In this document: in pieces, positions 6,938-15,498 of the stretch
Numbering within the stretch: position 1 is the first letter of the stretch
Layout of the letters: the number at the start of each line of letters is the position of its first letter
From: Actinomycetota bacterium
GTDB taxonomy: Bacteria; Actinomycetota; Coriobacteriia; Anaerosomatales; Anaerosomataceae
NCBI GenBank assembly: GCA_004348925.1
Contig: RCMX01000007.1
Coordinates: forward strand, 1-64,000
Length of the DNA stretch: 64,000 nucleotides
Direction: 5' to 3'
The notes under the pieces: generated by a model
What the model saw: the letters and a program-made list of their open reading frames with translations, nothing else
What the model was told of the DNA's origin: nothing
The model's database searches: none
Translations under genes and position numbers: made by a program

Positions 6938-7324
6938 TCAGTCGGCGTAGTCGTCCTGTGCTTGGCCCGCCGGAACGAACAGCGGCCTGACCTCGACCCC
7001 GCCATCGACTGCAGCAGGATGGAGGCTCGCAACGCGGGTCGCGACGTCGATGTCCGGTGCCGCCAGTACGAAGAATGCCGAGGCGACCAGGTCCGACTCC
7101 AGCACCGTCCCGGCTCGCACCGTATCGCCCTGCACGGTCATCGCGGTCGTGCTCGGGTCGAAGGCAAATCCCCGTTGCTTAGGGAAGTAGCTGCCGCCAA
7201 GGACTTTGCCGCCGAGCGCCTTGGCCCGAGCGGGGAAGTCATCGAGCAGTGCCAGGTGCTCTGCAGTCATAGCCTTCGGGTCTGCGGGTGCCGGTGAGTA
7301 GACGATCATCCCGAACTGCGGCAT
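6938..7324 (-). CDS. YciI/YCII-related domain protein
   Basis: This 128-residue protein of the DGPF/YCII-like ferredoxin-fold family starts with MPQFGMIVYSPAP, has LDDFPARAKALGG in the first helix and a GGVEVRPLF ending strand. Members are small cytoplasmic proteins of unclear enzymatic role, often encoded near ECF sigma factors; none is present here. A ribosome-binding site (AAAGGAG on the minus strand) lies just upstream of the ATG at 7324. It may be co-transcribed with the gene at 7370-7834, about 45 bases upstream. Confidence 0.8.
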   Translation of the reverse strand: MPQFGMIVYSPAPADPKAMTAEHLALLDDFPARAKALGGKVLGGSYFPKQRGFAFDPSTTAMTVQGDTVRAGTVLESDLVASAFFVLAAPDIDVATRVASLHPAAVDGGVEVRPLFVPAGQAQDDYAD

Positions 7325-7369
7325 GGGGTCTCCTTTCCTGTCCGAGGCGAACTCGACTTCGTTCGCACG

Positions 7370-7834
7370 CTAGTACTCGCCCTTGATCACGAAGAAAGAT
7401 CCTCGAATCGTCCCCGCCAGTTTGGACTTCATCCTGGCGAACTTGAACTTGCCCTCAAGTTCCGCGGGGACGTCCATCCCATCTGAGAGCTTGATGCCGA
7501 CGGCTCGCTTCTTAGGGTCGTCGATCGTGTACATGACGTTGATCGATAGACCGCTCTCGTAGAAGACGTACGCGATGTCGATGTTCTCGACCCGAAAGCG
7601 CGATGTCTCTAGCGACCTGGATTCGATTTCGATGCCGCGCTCTTCCCGAAGGATTCGGTTGACGTACTCCATCGTCTCCTGACTCTCGGTCGCGGGAGTG
7701 ACGGCGAACTCATGCTTGTACTTGTTCATGAAGTACCGCGCTTCGTTCGCGCGAAGGCCGGCGAGCGCATCGGCAACCGGCGACGTCTCAAGGCCGACGG
7801 TGGACACGTTCACGAAATCGACGATTGCGGGCAT
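7370..7834 (-). CDS. hypothetical protein, alpha/beta
   Basis: This 154-residue soluble protein has no family I recognise. It has a central charged helix with NEARYFMNKYKHEFAV, a basic segment (residues about 110-140, KKRAVGIKLSDG and KFARMKSKLAG) and no signal peptide or membrane segment. The start at 7834 is supported by AAGGAGGG upstream. It has the same orientation as the YciI-like gene and could share a transcript with it. Upstream on the same strand is a fragment of a VOC-type gene, so the area has been rearranged. Confidence 0.6.
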   Translation of the reverse strand: MPAIVDFVNVSTVGLETSPVADALAGLRANEARYFMNKYKHEFAVTPATESQETMEYVNRILREERGIEIESRSLETSRFRVENIDIAYVFYESGLSINVMYTIDDPKKRAVGIKLSDGMDVPAELEGKFKFARMKSKLAGTIRGSFFVIKGEY

Positions 7835-7964
7835 GTCAGACCCTCCTTGTGTCGCTCTCTTCTTTGCCGAGAAACCCGCAAACGTATCGCCTGCTCGGTA
7901 TCTCGCGACCAGGTCGGTCGGCCGCTGTGACGACCCGGTGCGGGTGATGTGACTTGTCGTCGGC

Positions 7965-8042
7965 GGGTTGCTGCAGCCCGATGCGGTTGCCCTCGGTGTC
8001 TTCGATGGTGCCCAAGTGCGGCGTCCGGTAAGCGCGCAACCG
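7965..8042 (-). pseudogene. C-terminal remnant of a VOC/glyoxalase-like gene
   Basis: The minus strand encodes GRLRAYRTPHLGTIEDTEGNR followed by IGLQQP. The ending matches that of glyoxalase/bleomycin-resistance (VOC) proteins, where a metal-ligand Glu lies in the D-x-E-G-N-x-I motif. The open frame around it (7836-8102) gives no other recognisable VOC sequence and lacks the N-terminal half. It is interpreted as a gene fragment in the 294-base gap between the unknown gene and the DUF3052-like gene. Confidence 0.5.
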
Positions 8043-8128
8043 CCCGACCGGGTCACTCGCGCGGCGCGTGGCGGCTGCGTGAGCGCACGTCATATCGGGC
8101 AAATATCGTCATGAAGCGAGGAGGATCA

Positions 8129-8506
8129 GTGGCGGACAAGACCGTTGCCGAGAAGACACACGTAAGGCCCGGGACCGCCATCGCGGTCGTGAACGAGGTG
8201 CCCGGCGTGGTCGGCGCACTCGGCCTTCCGGCTGGCGTGACGTTCGTAGAAGCGGCCGAGGCGCAACTCGTCTTCCTGTTCGTGCACACACGTGCGGAAC
8301 TCGATGACATGATGCCCGCTGCCGTCGCCGATCTTCCGTCCGGCGCGGCCCTCTGGGTCTTCTACCGGAAGGGGTCCAGGGCAGCTGGTCTTGATATGAG
8401 CCGCGACGACATATGGGCCGCTGCAGAGGCTCTCGGCATGCGTCCTCTCGGACTCGTCAGCATCGACAGCACATGGTCGGCGTTCAGGCTGCGCTGCGCG
8501 CACTGA
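8129..8506 (+). CDS. DUF3052-like protein
   Basis: This 125-residue protein has the DUF3052-like layout: VRPGTAIAVVNEVP near the start, a central AEAQLVFLFVHTRAELDD, then a GAALWVFYRKGS strand and a tail VSIDSTWSAFRLR. The family is small, cytoplasmic and uncharacterised; the ending with W-S-A-F/L-R is diagnostic. The GTG at 8129 is favoured over the in-frame ATG at 8111 because GAGGAGG lies between them, five bases before the GTG. It is a single gene with no visible partner. Confidence 0.8.
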   Translation: MADKTVAEKTHVRPGTAIAVVNEVPGVVGALGLPAGVTFVEAAEAQLVFLFVHTRAELDDMMPAAVADLPSGAALWVFYRKGSRAAGLDMSRDDIWAAAEALGMRPLGLVSIDSTWSAFRLRCAH

Positions 8507-8543
8507 GGCCCGTGCCGGACTCGTGAGAGGCGGGGAACGAAGC

Positions 8544-9272
8544 ATGGCGAGGTTCACCACAGATGAGGCGCTGGCGTTCATCAACGCGATGAGTCTCACG
8601 CTCAAAGGCAAGGTCGGCTTCAGGTGGATGCTCGAGAAGCTGAGCGCCCTCAGCGAATTCATCGAATCGCTCGCCGCCGAGAACGACAGTCTGCGCGATG
8701 CCGCAGCTGAGGAGGCCGAGGCGACCTCCGGGATCGTCATCGGACCGGCCTCGGAGATGGACCTGGTTGACGTGCTGCAGGTCGAGGCGTTGGCGTTCGC
8801 CGACGACCCCGCTGTCGAGTCGCTCGTGCGCGACTTGCTGCGCGATCCGAGTGCCGCCCCGGTGGTGTCATTGCTTGCACGCGAAGCAGGACGTCCCATC
8901 GGCCACGTCATGTTCACCGCCGCGCACATCGACGGATCCGAACGTGATGTATGCGCATCGATTCTGGCGCCTCTCGCAGTCGTGCCCGACCGGCAGCGAC
9001 GCGGGGTTGGCGGGAGGCTGGTCGAGCGAGGGCTTGGCGTGCTGGAAGCGTCGGGTGTGGAGCTGGTGTTCGTGCTCGGCCATCCTGCGTACTATCCGCA
9101 GTTCGGATTCGAGCCCGCCGGTGCGCGGGGACTTGCGGCGCCGTTCCCGATTCCCGCAGACCACGCGGACGCCTGGATGGTGCGAGCGCTGCGACCGGGC
9201 GTTCTCGGCGCCGTCCGCGGCACCGTCGTGTGCGCCGAAGCGATGAACAGGGCCGAGTACTGGCGTGAGTGA
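8544..9272 (+). CDS. GNAT N-acetyltransferase with N-terminal helical extension (YhbS-like)
   Basis: This 242-residue protein has two parts. Residues 1-55 are helical and charged. Residues about 65-200 form a GNAT domain like E. coli YhbS, with the acetyl-CoA loop QRRGVGGRLVERGL and the hallmark HPAYYPQFGFEPA. It would transfer an acetyl group from acetyl-CoA to an unknown amine. The C-terminal 40 residues resemble the GVLGAVRGTVVCAEAM tail of this subfamily. The ATG at 8544 is used; the 7-residue extension to a GTG at 8523 is less likely. Confidence 0.85.
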   Translation: MARFTTDEALAFINAMSLTLKGKVGFRWMLEKLSALSEFIESLAAENDSLRDAAAEEAEATSGIVIGPASEMDLVDVLQVEALAFADDPAVESLVRDLLRDPSAAPVVSLLAREAGRPIGHVMFTAAHIDGSERDVCASILAPLAVVPDRQRRGVGGRLVERGLGVLEASGVELVFVLGHPAYYPQFGFEPAGARGLAAPFPIPADHADAWMVRALRPGVLGAVRGTVVCAEAMNRAEYWRE

Positions 9273-9372
9273 TCTCATCCTTTTCGGTCCGACGATGGAT
9301 GCCGGGAAGTGGGAATACTCTCATGCCCGGCCGGTGGCCGTGCCCGGTGTGAATCGGAGAGGGGTGCGCGAG

Positions 9373-9741
9373 ATGACCACGACAGCTGCGATCGAACGAC
9401 CCGACGCTGTTCCGAAGACCGGCACGTTCTCATCGCTTCCGACGACTATGGCAGGTCGCGTCTCCATGTGGATCGCGGTCGTGTTCGTCGTGCTGTTCAC
9501 GATCAACTCGTTCGTGTTCATGCCGATGTCGGGCACGACGAACAACGCGCTCGACGTCTTCAGAGAGCGGATCTTGCCCTACTACGGAGTCGGAATGCTG
9601 CTCTGCGGCGCTGTGGCCGGCTCGGTGGCTCTATTCGCGATCACCAGGAATCGTGAGAGATCCTTCGTGCTGTGGCTGGCACTGCTCCCGCTCGCATTCA
9701 CGATCTTCCTGCTCCTCGGCGAATTCCTTGTTCCTCACTAG
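9373..9741 (+). CDS. three-helix membrane protein, unknown function
   Basis: This 122-residue protein has a 25-residue polar N terminus and three predicted membrane helices (about residues 30-50, 70-92 and 98-118). No family is recognised. The ATG at 9373 is chosen because GGAGAGGGG lies about nine bases upstream; a frame start at 9265 would overlap the preceding gene and add a non-conserved-looking segment. It is close behind the GNAT gene but separated by 100 bases. Confidence 0.6.
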   Translation: MTTTAAIERPDAVPKTGTFSSLPTTMAGRVSMWIAVVFVVLFTINSFVFMPMSGTTNNALDVFRERILPYYGVGMLLCGAVAGSVALFAITRNRERSFVLWLALLPLAFTIFLLLGEFLVPH

Positions 9742-9760
9742 CAGACGGGTCGGTGCGTGC

Positions 9761-10132
9761 ATGGCGAACAGACCGACGGCAACGTCCATTGACGGGTACA
9801 TAGCGGCGTTCCCTGCGGATACCCGAAGAGCACTGCTTGAGGTCAAGTCGCTCATCAGAGACGTCGCGCCCGATGCGACCGAGACGATCAGCTACGCGAT
9901 CCCCACGTTCGACATGAACGGTCGGCACCTGGTGCATTTCGCCGGGTACGAGCGGCACATCGGCCTGTATCCGACACCCACCGGCATGGAGGAGTTCAGG
10001 GCCGATCTTGAGCCGTACAAGCAGGGCAAGGGATCGGTGCAGTTCCCGCTCGGGAAGCCTCTGCCGCTGGATCTGATCCGCCGCATCGTCGAGTTCCGCG
10101 TACAGGAGGTCGCGCGCAAAGGCGCCCGGTAG
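9761..10132 (+). CDS. DUF1801 (YdhG-like) protein
   Basis: This 123-residue protein has the DUF1801 signature: SIDGYIAAFPADTRRALLEV at the start, DATETISYAIPTF with the conserved Y-x-I-P-x-F, and a closing F-P-L-G-K-P-L-P segment. Homologues include YdhG, a putative iron chaperone of the frataxin-like fold. The molecular role here is unproved. The ATG at 9761 lies 19 bases after the preceding stop; the ribosome-binding site is weak. Confidence 0.88.
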   Translation: MANRPTATSIDGYIAAFPADTRRALLEVKSLIRDVAPDATETISYAIPTFDMNGRHLVHFAGYERHIGLYPTPTGMEEFRADLEPYKQGKGSVQFPLGKPLPLDLIRRIVEFRVQEVARKGAR

Positions 10133-10281
10133 CCTAGCGGCTTCCAGTTAGAGCCTCAGCGCACTCGCACGGCGTGGTCATAGCCGCCGTGACCGTTCAT
10201 CGCGGACTCCTCTTGCGTGAGTGCACATGCAGAGCGCGCCGTGGTATGTTCGCAGTGGGGGCGGGAGGAGAGCTAGCCGTT

Positions 10282-12399
10282 ATGCGAGAGCGAAGCGCGC
10301 GTTGGTGGCGTTCTGCACCGCTGTGGGTCAAAGCCGTTCTGGTCGCGGTCACGTACTTTGCCGCGGCGGAGCTTGGCAATGCGCTCTCGGTGCAACAGGA
10401 GTTCTCGACGTTCTGGCCCCCGGCGGGCGTGCTGTTCGTGCTGCTCGTCTTCTCTGACGTTCGCGAATGGCCGGTGCTGTTGCTTGCTGCGGCGGTCGCG
10501 AACGTCGCGTCTGATTCCCTGCACGGGCGTGCGATCGTCCTGAGTGCAGGCTTCGCGGTCGCCAACTGCGCGGAAGCATCGCTCGGGGCGTTCCTGATCC
10601 GTCGGTTCATGCGGGATGCGCTCGCACTCGACTCGCGGCGCAAGGTTGCAGGGTTCACGGCGTTGGCCGCTTTGATCGCGCCTGCGATCGGCGCCACGCT
10701 CGGTATGGCATCTCTGGCGCTCGCCGCCGGGGACGCGCCGACGTGGCGACCATGGGTGACGTGGTGGTCCGGCGACGCGCTCGGCGTCCTTGCGGTCGGC
10801 GCATTCGGCCTGGCGATCGCCGAGGCCGAGGGTCAGAATTGGGCCCCGCTCCCTCACACGCCGTTTCGCGCCGTTCGCATACTCGTGCTGCTTGTCGCCG
10901 CCGGTTCGGTCGGCTGGTGGCTGGTCTCATCGTTCGGCCCGCTCGCGGGATGGAAGGCCGTCATATTCCTGCCGGTGCTCCTGGTCGCGTCTGGCTTCGG
11001 GCAGATCGGTGCCGCCTCGGCCGGGATCACGATCACCTTGTGCATGACAGCAGGTCTGGTCGATCGCTGGAGCAAAGTCGCGACGATCGGCAGCGGCATC
11101 TCGCTGGAGGTGATCGGGCTGCAGGCGTTCCTCGCCGTGCTGATCTTCGCTGCCCTCTACGTGACGGCATCTATCGACGAAGCGAAGCACGCCGAAGAGT
11201 CCGCGCACGTGGCTGCCGAGAAGTTCCGCACCCTTCTGGAGACGCTGCCGATCGGCGTTTCCATCTCGGACGACACGGGGGCGATCATCGAGACGAGCGC
11301 ACAGGCGGCTCGCATCCTTGGAGTGCCGGCAGCCGTGCATCGCCAACGCGAGATCCGTGGGACCGAGTGGAAGATCCTGCGGCCGGACGGTTCCGAGAAG
11401 CCGCCAGAGGAGTGGGCGTCGGTTCGCGCTCTTGCCGCGCAGGCGCGCACGCGTGCGCAGGAGGGCATCGTCCGTCCCGATGAAACCGTCGTGTGGCTCG
11501 ATGTGACCGCGGAACCCATTCCGCTCCCGGGTTACGGAGTTGCCATCACCTACCAGGATGTCACCGAGGAGGTACTGGCGCGAGAGCAGTTACTGGTGAG
11601 CGAAGAGCGCCTCAAGGCTGCACACGATCATCTGGAGCAGGAGGTGGCCAATCGCACGGCGGAGTTGCGGTCGACGAACGAGGAGCTACTCGAGGCGTCG
11701 AGGGCGAAGAGCCGGTTCCTGGCGAACATGAGCCATGAGTTGCGCACGCCGCTCAATTCCATCATCGGCTTCTCCGATCTCATGTCGAAGGGGCTGGCCG
11801 GGCCGCTCACAGACGAGCAGCACAAGCAGCTCGGGATGATCAACGCCTCCGGCAAGCACCTGCTCGGACTCGTGAACGATGTGCTCGATCTCGAGCGCAT
11901 CGAGACGGGTCACGAGGTCGTGTCGGCGACATGGTTCGACATCTGCGAACTTGCCGAGGAGATCAGTGAGACCCTTGAGCCGCAAGCGCTGGAGAAGGGC
12001 ATCGCCCTGAGCACTGCGATGCAGACATCGCCGATGCTTGTCTGCTCCGACCGGGGAAAAGTGAAGCAGATAGTGATGAACCTGGCGTCGAACGCTCTGA
12101 AGTTCACCGACGAAGGCGCGATCACGCTTGCATGCGTAGCGCACGAAGAAGGAGTGCTGCTCACCGTCACAGATACGGGCATCGGGATCGCTGCCGAGGA
12201 GATCGCTCTGATCATGGACGACTTCCATCAGGTCGATCGTACCGACGGTCTCAAGCCGAGCGGGACGGGACTCGGTCTGTCGATCTCACGGCGCCTTGTT
12301 GAGATGCTTGGGGGTCGGATGGAGGTAGAAAGCCGATTTGGCACCGGTTCGACGTTTCGGGTGTGGCTGCCCAACCTTCCCGAGACCCCGACGGCGTAG
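10282..12399 (+). CDS. MASE1-PAS sensor histidine kinase
   Basis: This membrane sensor kinase has about 705 residues. Residues about 12-300 form a MASE1-type sensory region with eight or more membrane helices (for example AELGNALSVQQEFSTFWPPA). Residues about 310-430 are a PAS domain, followed by a coiled coil. The HisKA dimerisation domain carries phospho-acceptor His485 (NMSHELRTPLN). The ATPase domain has an N box near Asn600-604, DTGIGIA and GTGLGLSIS. The ATG at 10282 is preferred, with GGAGGAG 12 bases upstream; GTG or ATG codons further upstream lack such a signal. No response regulator is adjacent. Its kinase core closely resembles that of the kinase at 19151-20410. Confidence 0.9.
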   Translation: MRERSARWWRSAPLWVKAVLVAVTYFAAAELGNALSVQQEFSTFWPPAGVLFVLLVFSDVREWPVLLLAAAVANVASDSLHGRAIVLSAGFAVANCAEASLGAFLIRRFMRDALALDSRRKVAGFTALAALIAPAIGATLGMASLALAAGDAPTWRPWVTWWSGDALGVLAVGAFGLAIAEAEGQNWAPLPHTPFRAVRILVLLVAAGSVGWWLVSSFGPLAGWKAVIFLPVLLVASGFGQIGAASAGITITLCMTAGLVDRWSKVATIGSGISLEVIGLQAFLAVLIFAALYVTASIDEAKHAEESAHVAAEKFRTLLETLPIGVSISDDTGAIIETSAQAARILGVPAAVHRQREIRGTEWKILRPDGSEKPPEEWASVRALAAQARTRAQEGIVRPDETVVWLDVTAEPIPLPGYGVAITYQDVTEEVLAREQLLVSEERLKAAHDHLEQEVANRTAELRSTNEELLEASRAKSRFLANMSHELRTPLNSIIGFSDLMSKGLAGPLTDEQHKQLGMINASGKHLLGLVNDVLDLERIETGHEVVSATWFDICELAEEISETLEPQALEKGIALSTAMQTSPMLVCSDRGKVKQIVMNLASNALKFTDEGAITLACVAHEEGVLLTVTDTGIGIAAEEIALIMDDFHQVDRTDGLKPSGTGLGLSISRRLVEMLGGRMEVESRFGTGSTFRVWLPNLPETPTA

Positions 12400-12427
12400 C
12401 TGAGCGGACGAGAGGAGCGTGGCGCAG

Positions 12428-12907
12428 ATGTCGGACCTGGCGTCGATCGAAGCGATGTGGGCGGCGTTCGAGGCTGCGCATCCTGAGCTTGCCGAGGGAG
12501 CCGAGTACTCCGCATGGCATTTCTGCGACAACAAGTCCGATGCTGACGAGCTTGCCGAGCTTGTGGTGGCGGGCGTGAAGCGCGCCACCGCCGGCGCACT
12601 CTGGTCGTACGAGGACGAAGACGAGGCGCTTCCGCAGGTCGGCGACTGCAGTGTGATCACCGACTGGGACGGCAACGCCCGCTGCATCATCCGCACGACG
12701 GCGGTCGAGATCGTGCCCTTCGAGGCCGTATCGGAGGAGTTCGCCGCAATCGAGGGTGAGGGCGACGGCTCGCTCGAGTACTGGCGCCGCGCGCACTGGG
12801 CGGCCTTCACGCGCGAGTTCGCAGGGACCGATCATGCAGTGTCGTCCAGCATGCCCGTCGTGTGCGAGTGGTTCGATCTGGTGTTCGCGCCGGAAGAGTG
12901 TGCGTGA
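12428..12907 (+). CDS. ASCH domain protein
   Basis: This 159-residue protein fits the ASCH/PUA-like superfamily: a helical WAAFEAAHPEL start, FCDNKSDADELAELVVAGVKRATAGAL with the G-x-K-x-A/T-T motif, then a beta-rich core with CSVITDWDGNARCIIRTT. ASCH proteins are predicted RNA-binding or RNA-processing factors; some hydrolyse N4-acetylcytidine. The ATG at 12428 has GAGGAG ten bases upstream, which favours it over the GTG at 12419. The gene follows the kinase gene by 28 bases. Confidence 0.87.
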   Translation: MSDLASIEAMWAAFEAAHPELAEGAEYSAWHFCDNKSDADELAELVVAGVKRATAGALWSYEDEDEALPQVGDCSVITDWDGNARCIIRTTAVEIVPFEAVSEEFAAIEGEGDGSLEYWRRAHWAAFTREFAGTDHAVSSSMPVVCEWFDLVFAPEECA

Positions 12908-13036
12908 TGCGATCGTCATGGCTGCAGGGTGTGGTCGACTCGCGTTGAACGCCAGGGCGAGACAGCCCGGCTCCGGTCGGCTGAAACTGGCATACCGGTG
13001 CTTGTACCAGGAGGTCAATGCCCAAAAAGCTGCGGT

Positions 13037-13058
13037 TTGGCGTACAACGTGCTATACT
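13037..13058 (+). promoter_or_regulatory. cold-shock gene promoter with extended -10
   Basis: TTGGCG (13037-13042), seven bases, then TGC-TATACT (13050-13058) form an extended -10 promoter. The same module, TTGGCG-N7-TGC-TATAAT, occurs upstream of the DEAD-box helicase at 17749-17770, followed in both by a CCAGCA-containing initiation region. Transcription would start near 13065 and give a leader of roughly 105 bases. Confidence 0.65.
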
Positions 13059-13131
13059 CCCCAGCAGGCGGACCACAGAGGTCCGTAGGATTGCGACGTG
13101 ACACACCGCATTTCTAGCGGAAGTCGCGTCG

Positions 13132-13156
13132 TTTTGTTTTGCCCCGTGAGTGGGGC
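13132..13156 (+). promoter_or_regulatory. conserved 5'UTR element of the first csp gene
   Basis: TTTTGTTTTGCCCC (13132-13145) runs into the hairpin GCCCC-GTGAGT-GGGGC (13141-13156), just upstream of the ribosome-binding site. The same 14-base sequence and an equivalent hairpin precede the second csp at 37694-37716. A smaller hairpin, GGACC-ACAGA-GGTCC (about 13070-13084), lies nearer the 5' end. This suggests post-transcriptional cold-shock control of the leader. Confidence 0.6.
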
Positions 13157-13172
13157 GAGAGGATGGATTTGC

Positions 13173-13376
13173 ATGGCAGAAGGTAAAGTCAAGTGGTTCA
13201 ACGCTGACAAGGGTTATGGCTTCATCGAGCGCGAGGGTGGCGACGACCTGTTCGTTCACTTCTCCGAGATCCAGAGCGATGGCTTCAAGAGCCTCGACGA
13301 GGGTCAGGCCGTTTCCTTCACGGAAGCCACTGGCCAGAACGGCAAGAAGCAGGCGACCCAGGTGCGTGCTCTCTAA
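13173..13376 (+). CDS. cold-shock protein, CspA family
   Basis: This 67-residue single cold-shock domain has the RNP1 motif KGYGFI and the RNP2 motif DLFVHFSEI. It binds single-stranded RNA or DNA and melts secondary structure. The start at 13173 gives the canonical M-x-x-G-x-VKWFN N terminus; frames extending to 13098 are non-coding leader. It is about 80% similar to the second copy at 37733-37936. A long structured leader precedes it and a strong terminator follows. Confidence 0.97.
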   Translation: MAEGKVKWFNADKGYGFIEREGGDDLFVHFSEIQSDGFKSLDEGQAVSFTEATGQNGKKQATQVRAL

Positions 13377-13400
13377 GCGCACTCTGTATAGAGCGCTTAC

Positions 13401-13432
13401 GAGCCGGGCGACCCTTCGGGGTTGCCCGGCTC
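13401..13432 (+). terminator. rho-independent terminator of the csp gene
   Basis: A 14-bp GC-rich stem (13401-13414 with 13419-13432, one G-U pair) is closed by a stable TTCG tetraloop and followed by TGTCGTTT. It lies 24 bases after the csp stop codon. Confidence 0.88.
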
Positions 13433-13479
13433 TGTCGTTTCCGGGACGGCCCGGAGAATCTTCGTGCAATACTGCTCAC

Positions 13480-14421
13480 ATGCTGAATGCGGCGTACATC
13501 ATCGGCGGTCTCGGCCTGCTCGCGCTTGGCGCTGAGGGGCTCGTCCGTGGCAGCACCGCGCTGGCGCTGCGGCTTGGTGTATCGGCGTTGGTGATCGGGC
13601 TTACGGTGGTGGCATTCGGAACCGGCAGTCCCGAACTCGCGCTCAGCGTCCGAGCCGCCGCCGACGGCAACAGCGGAATCGCGCTCGGAAACGTCGTCGG
13701 TTCCAACATCAGCAACATCGCACTGGTTCTCGGGCTCGCAGCGCTTGCGAAGCCGATGAGGGTCCGCTCGGAGATCGTCCGCCGAGAAGTTCCGCTGATG
13801 ATCGGCGTCACGCTGATGCTCGCCGTCATGCTCGTCGATGGACGCATGAGTCGGATCGAGGGTGTCATGCTGGTAGTAGGCGCGGTCGCGTACACGGTCT
13901 CCTCGTATGTGGCTGCGCGGAGAGGTGAACTTCGACCGGTCGAGTTGGAGTTCGATGCAGCGCTTGCGCCGGCGAAGCGGTCCATGTGGATCGACGTCGC
14001 GTTTGTCGCAGTTGGACTTGTCGCGCTGCTCGTCGGAGCGAACCTGCTGCTCAAGGGGGCCGTGGCGGTAGCCGCGAGTCTGGGAATCAGCCAGGTGGTC
14101 GTGGGATTGACCGTCATTGCGATCGGTACGAGCCTGCCCGAGATGGCGACCGCCGTCACCTCCGCGGTGCGCGGTGAAGCCGATGTCGCATTCGGCAACG
14201 TGATCGGTTCGAACGTGTTCAACATCCTGGCCGTGCTTGGTGTCGCTGCGGTGATTCGTCCCTTCGATGTGCAGGGCCTCCGCTTGCTGGACCTCGGCAT
14301 GTTGGTCGGAACCGCGGTTCTGCTCCTTCCGCTGCTGTGGCGCGGCTGGATTCTCAACCGCTGGGAAGGCGCGGGACTGCTCATGTGCTACGCGCTCTAC
14401 ATGCGCTCGCTCATACCCTGA
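13480..14421 (+). CDS. Na+/Ca2+ exchanger family protein (YrbG-like)
   Basis: This 313-residue membrane antiporter has about ten helices and the two inverted alpha-repeats of the CaCA family: GTGSPELA with GNVVGSNISN (residues about 44-80) and GTSLPEMA with GNVIGSNVFN (about 211-250). The acidic residues in the G-[ST]-x-P-E motifs form the cation site. It would exchange calcium for sodium or protons at the cytoplasmic membrane. The start at 13480 matches the family N terminus. No ribosome-binding site is visible and an AATACT -10-like hexamer ends six bases before the ATG, so the mRNA could be leaderless. Confidence 0.92.
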   Translation: MLNAAYIIGGLGLLALGAEGLVRGSTALALRLGVSALVIGLTVVAFGTGSPELALSVRAAADGNSGIALGNVVGSNISNIALVLGLAALAKPMRVRSEIVRREVPLMIGVTLMLAVMLVDGRMSRIEGVMLVVGAVAYTVSSYVAARRGELRPVELEFDAALAPAKRSMWIDVAFVAVGLVALLVGANLLLKGAVAVAASLGISQVVVGLTVIAIGTSLPEMATAVTSAVRGEADVAFGNVIGSNVFNILAVLGVAAVIRPFDVQGLRLLDLGMLVGTAVLLLPLLWRGWILNRWEGAGLLMCYALYMRSLIP

Positions 14422-14472
14422 GCAAGCTGACGCGGTGCTAGAGTGAGCCAACGACCGTTCAAAGGAGCGGCA

Positions 14473-15393
14473 GTGTCGGAAGCCGAACAGCATCGCAGGT
14501 CGAGTACGGACGAGAGTGCGCTTCGGGCGGCCACCTTCTTGAAGGCACTACCGCGCTGGGTCAAGCTCGCCAGTGCCGTAGCCCTGGTGGCACTTGTCGC
14601 CGGTCTCGACCGGATCACCGGCTCAGAGCTGAGCTTCTCCATCTTCTATCTCATCCCGGTGACCTTAGCTGCCGCATTCATCTCGCGAGGCGCGGGATGG
14701 GTCTTCGCCTACCTGAGTGCCTCAATCTGGGGATACCTGGAGTTCACGACCGGCGCGGGCTACTCGGTCTTATGGATCCCGATTTGGAACACCGGTATGC
14801 GCCTGGGATTCTTCCTCCTTGTCGTCGAGCTGGTGTATCGGCTTGCCCGAGCTGCTGCGCATGAGCGCTCTCTCTCGAGAATCGACTCGCTCACGGGAAT
14901 CGCAAACGGGAGGGTCTTCGAGGAGTACACGATGCGAGCAATCGCCGAGTCGCGCCGCACGAAGCGACCGTTCACGATCACCTACGTCGACCTCGACCGC
15001 TTCAAACGAGTGAACGACGAGTTCGGGCACTCAGAAGGCGACCGGCTGCTGCGCGTGGCAGCGGAACTTATCGTCGAGGAGCTTCGCGCTACCGATGTCG
15101 TGGCACGTCTCGGCGGAGACGAGTTCGGGATTCTCATGACCGACACCGGGTGCGAGGAGGCTCGCGTGACGCTCGAGCGCATCGCCGAGACGCTCGGCTC
15201 GGTGATGCAGGAGCGCTGGCGGGTCGGCGCGACGTTCGGTGCAGTGACGTTCACTGAGCCGCCGGCCGACGTCGACGAGGCCGTGCGGCTTGCCGACGGC
15301 CTGATGTATGACGGCAAGCGGGCCGGACGAGGGTGCGTGCTCCAAGCGTCGTGGCCTGCTGTTTGCGTGGAGCGTGATACGGCGCTGGTCTGA
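14473..15393 (+). CDS. membrane-anchored diguanylate cyclase (GGDEF)
   Basis: This 306-residue protein has a membrane region of about three to five helices (residues about 25-125) followed by a GGDEF domain (about 135-290) that would make cyclic di-GMP from two GTP. The active site reads GGDEF at 214-218. An inhibitory RxxD site (Arg205-Asp208) sits exactly five residues before it, so product inhibition is likely. The GTG at 14473 has AAAGGAG six bases upstream. The HD-GYP phosphodiesterase at 61427-63976 is a candidate for the opposing activity. Confidence 0.93.
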   Translation: MSEAEQHRRSSTDESALRAATFLKALPRWVKLASAVALVALVAGLDRITGSELSFSIFYLIPVTLAAAFISRGAGWVFAYLSASIWGYLEFTTGAGYSVLWIPIWNTGMRLGFFLLVVELVYRLARAAAHERSLSRIDSLTGIANGRVFEEYTMRAIAESRRTKRPFTITYVDLDRFKRVNDEFGHSEGDRLLRVAAELIVEELRATDVVARLGGDEFGILMTDTGCEEARVTLERIAETLGSVMQERWRVGATFGAVTFTEPPADVDEAVRLADGLMYDGKRAGRGCVLQASWPAVCVERDTALV

Positions 15394-15498
15394 TCGTGTT
15401 CTTCTCAGGGTGCGCTTTCCTGCTCACGTGGCTTCGCAGGAGTCGTCCGAGGTGCGGCGAAACTGTGATGCATCGGTGTCTGGCGGCGGGGGGGCGTC

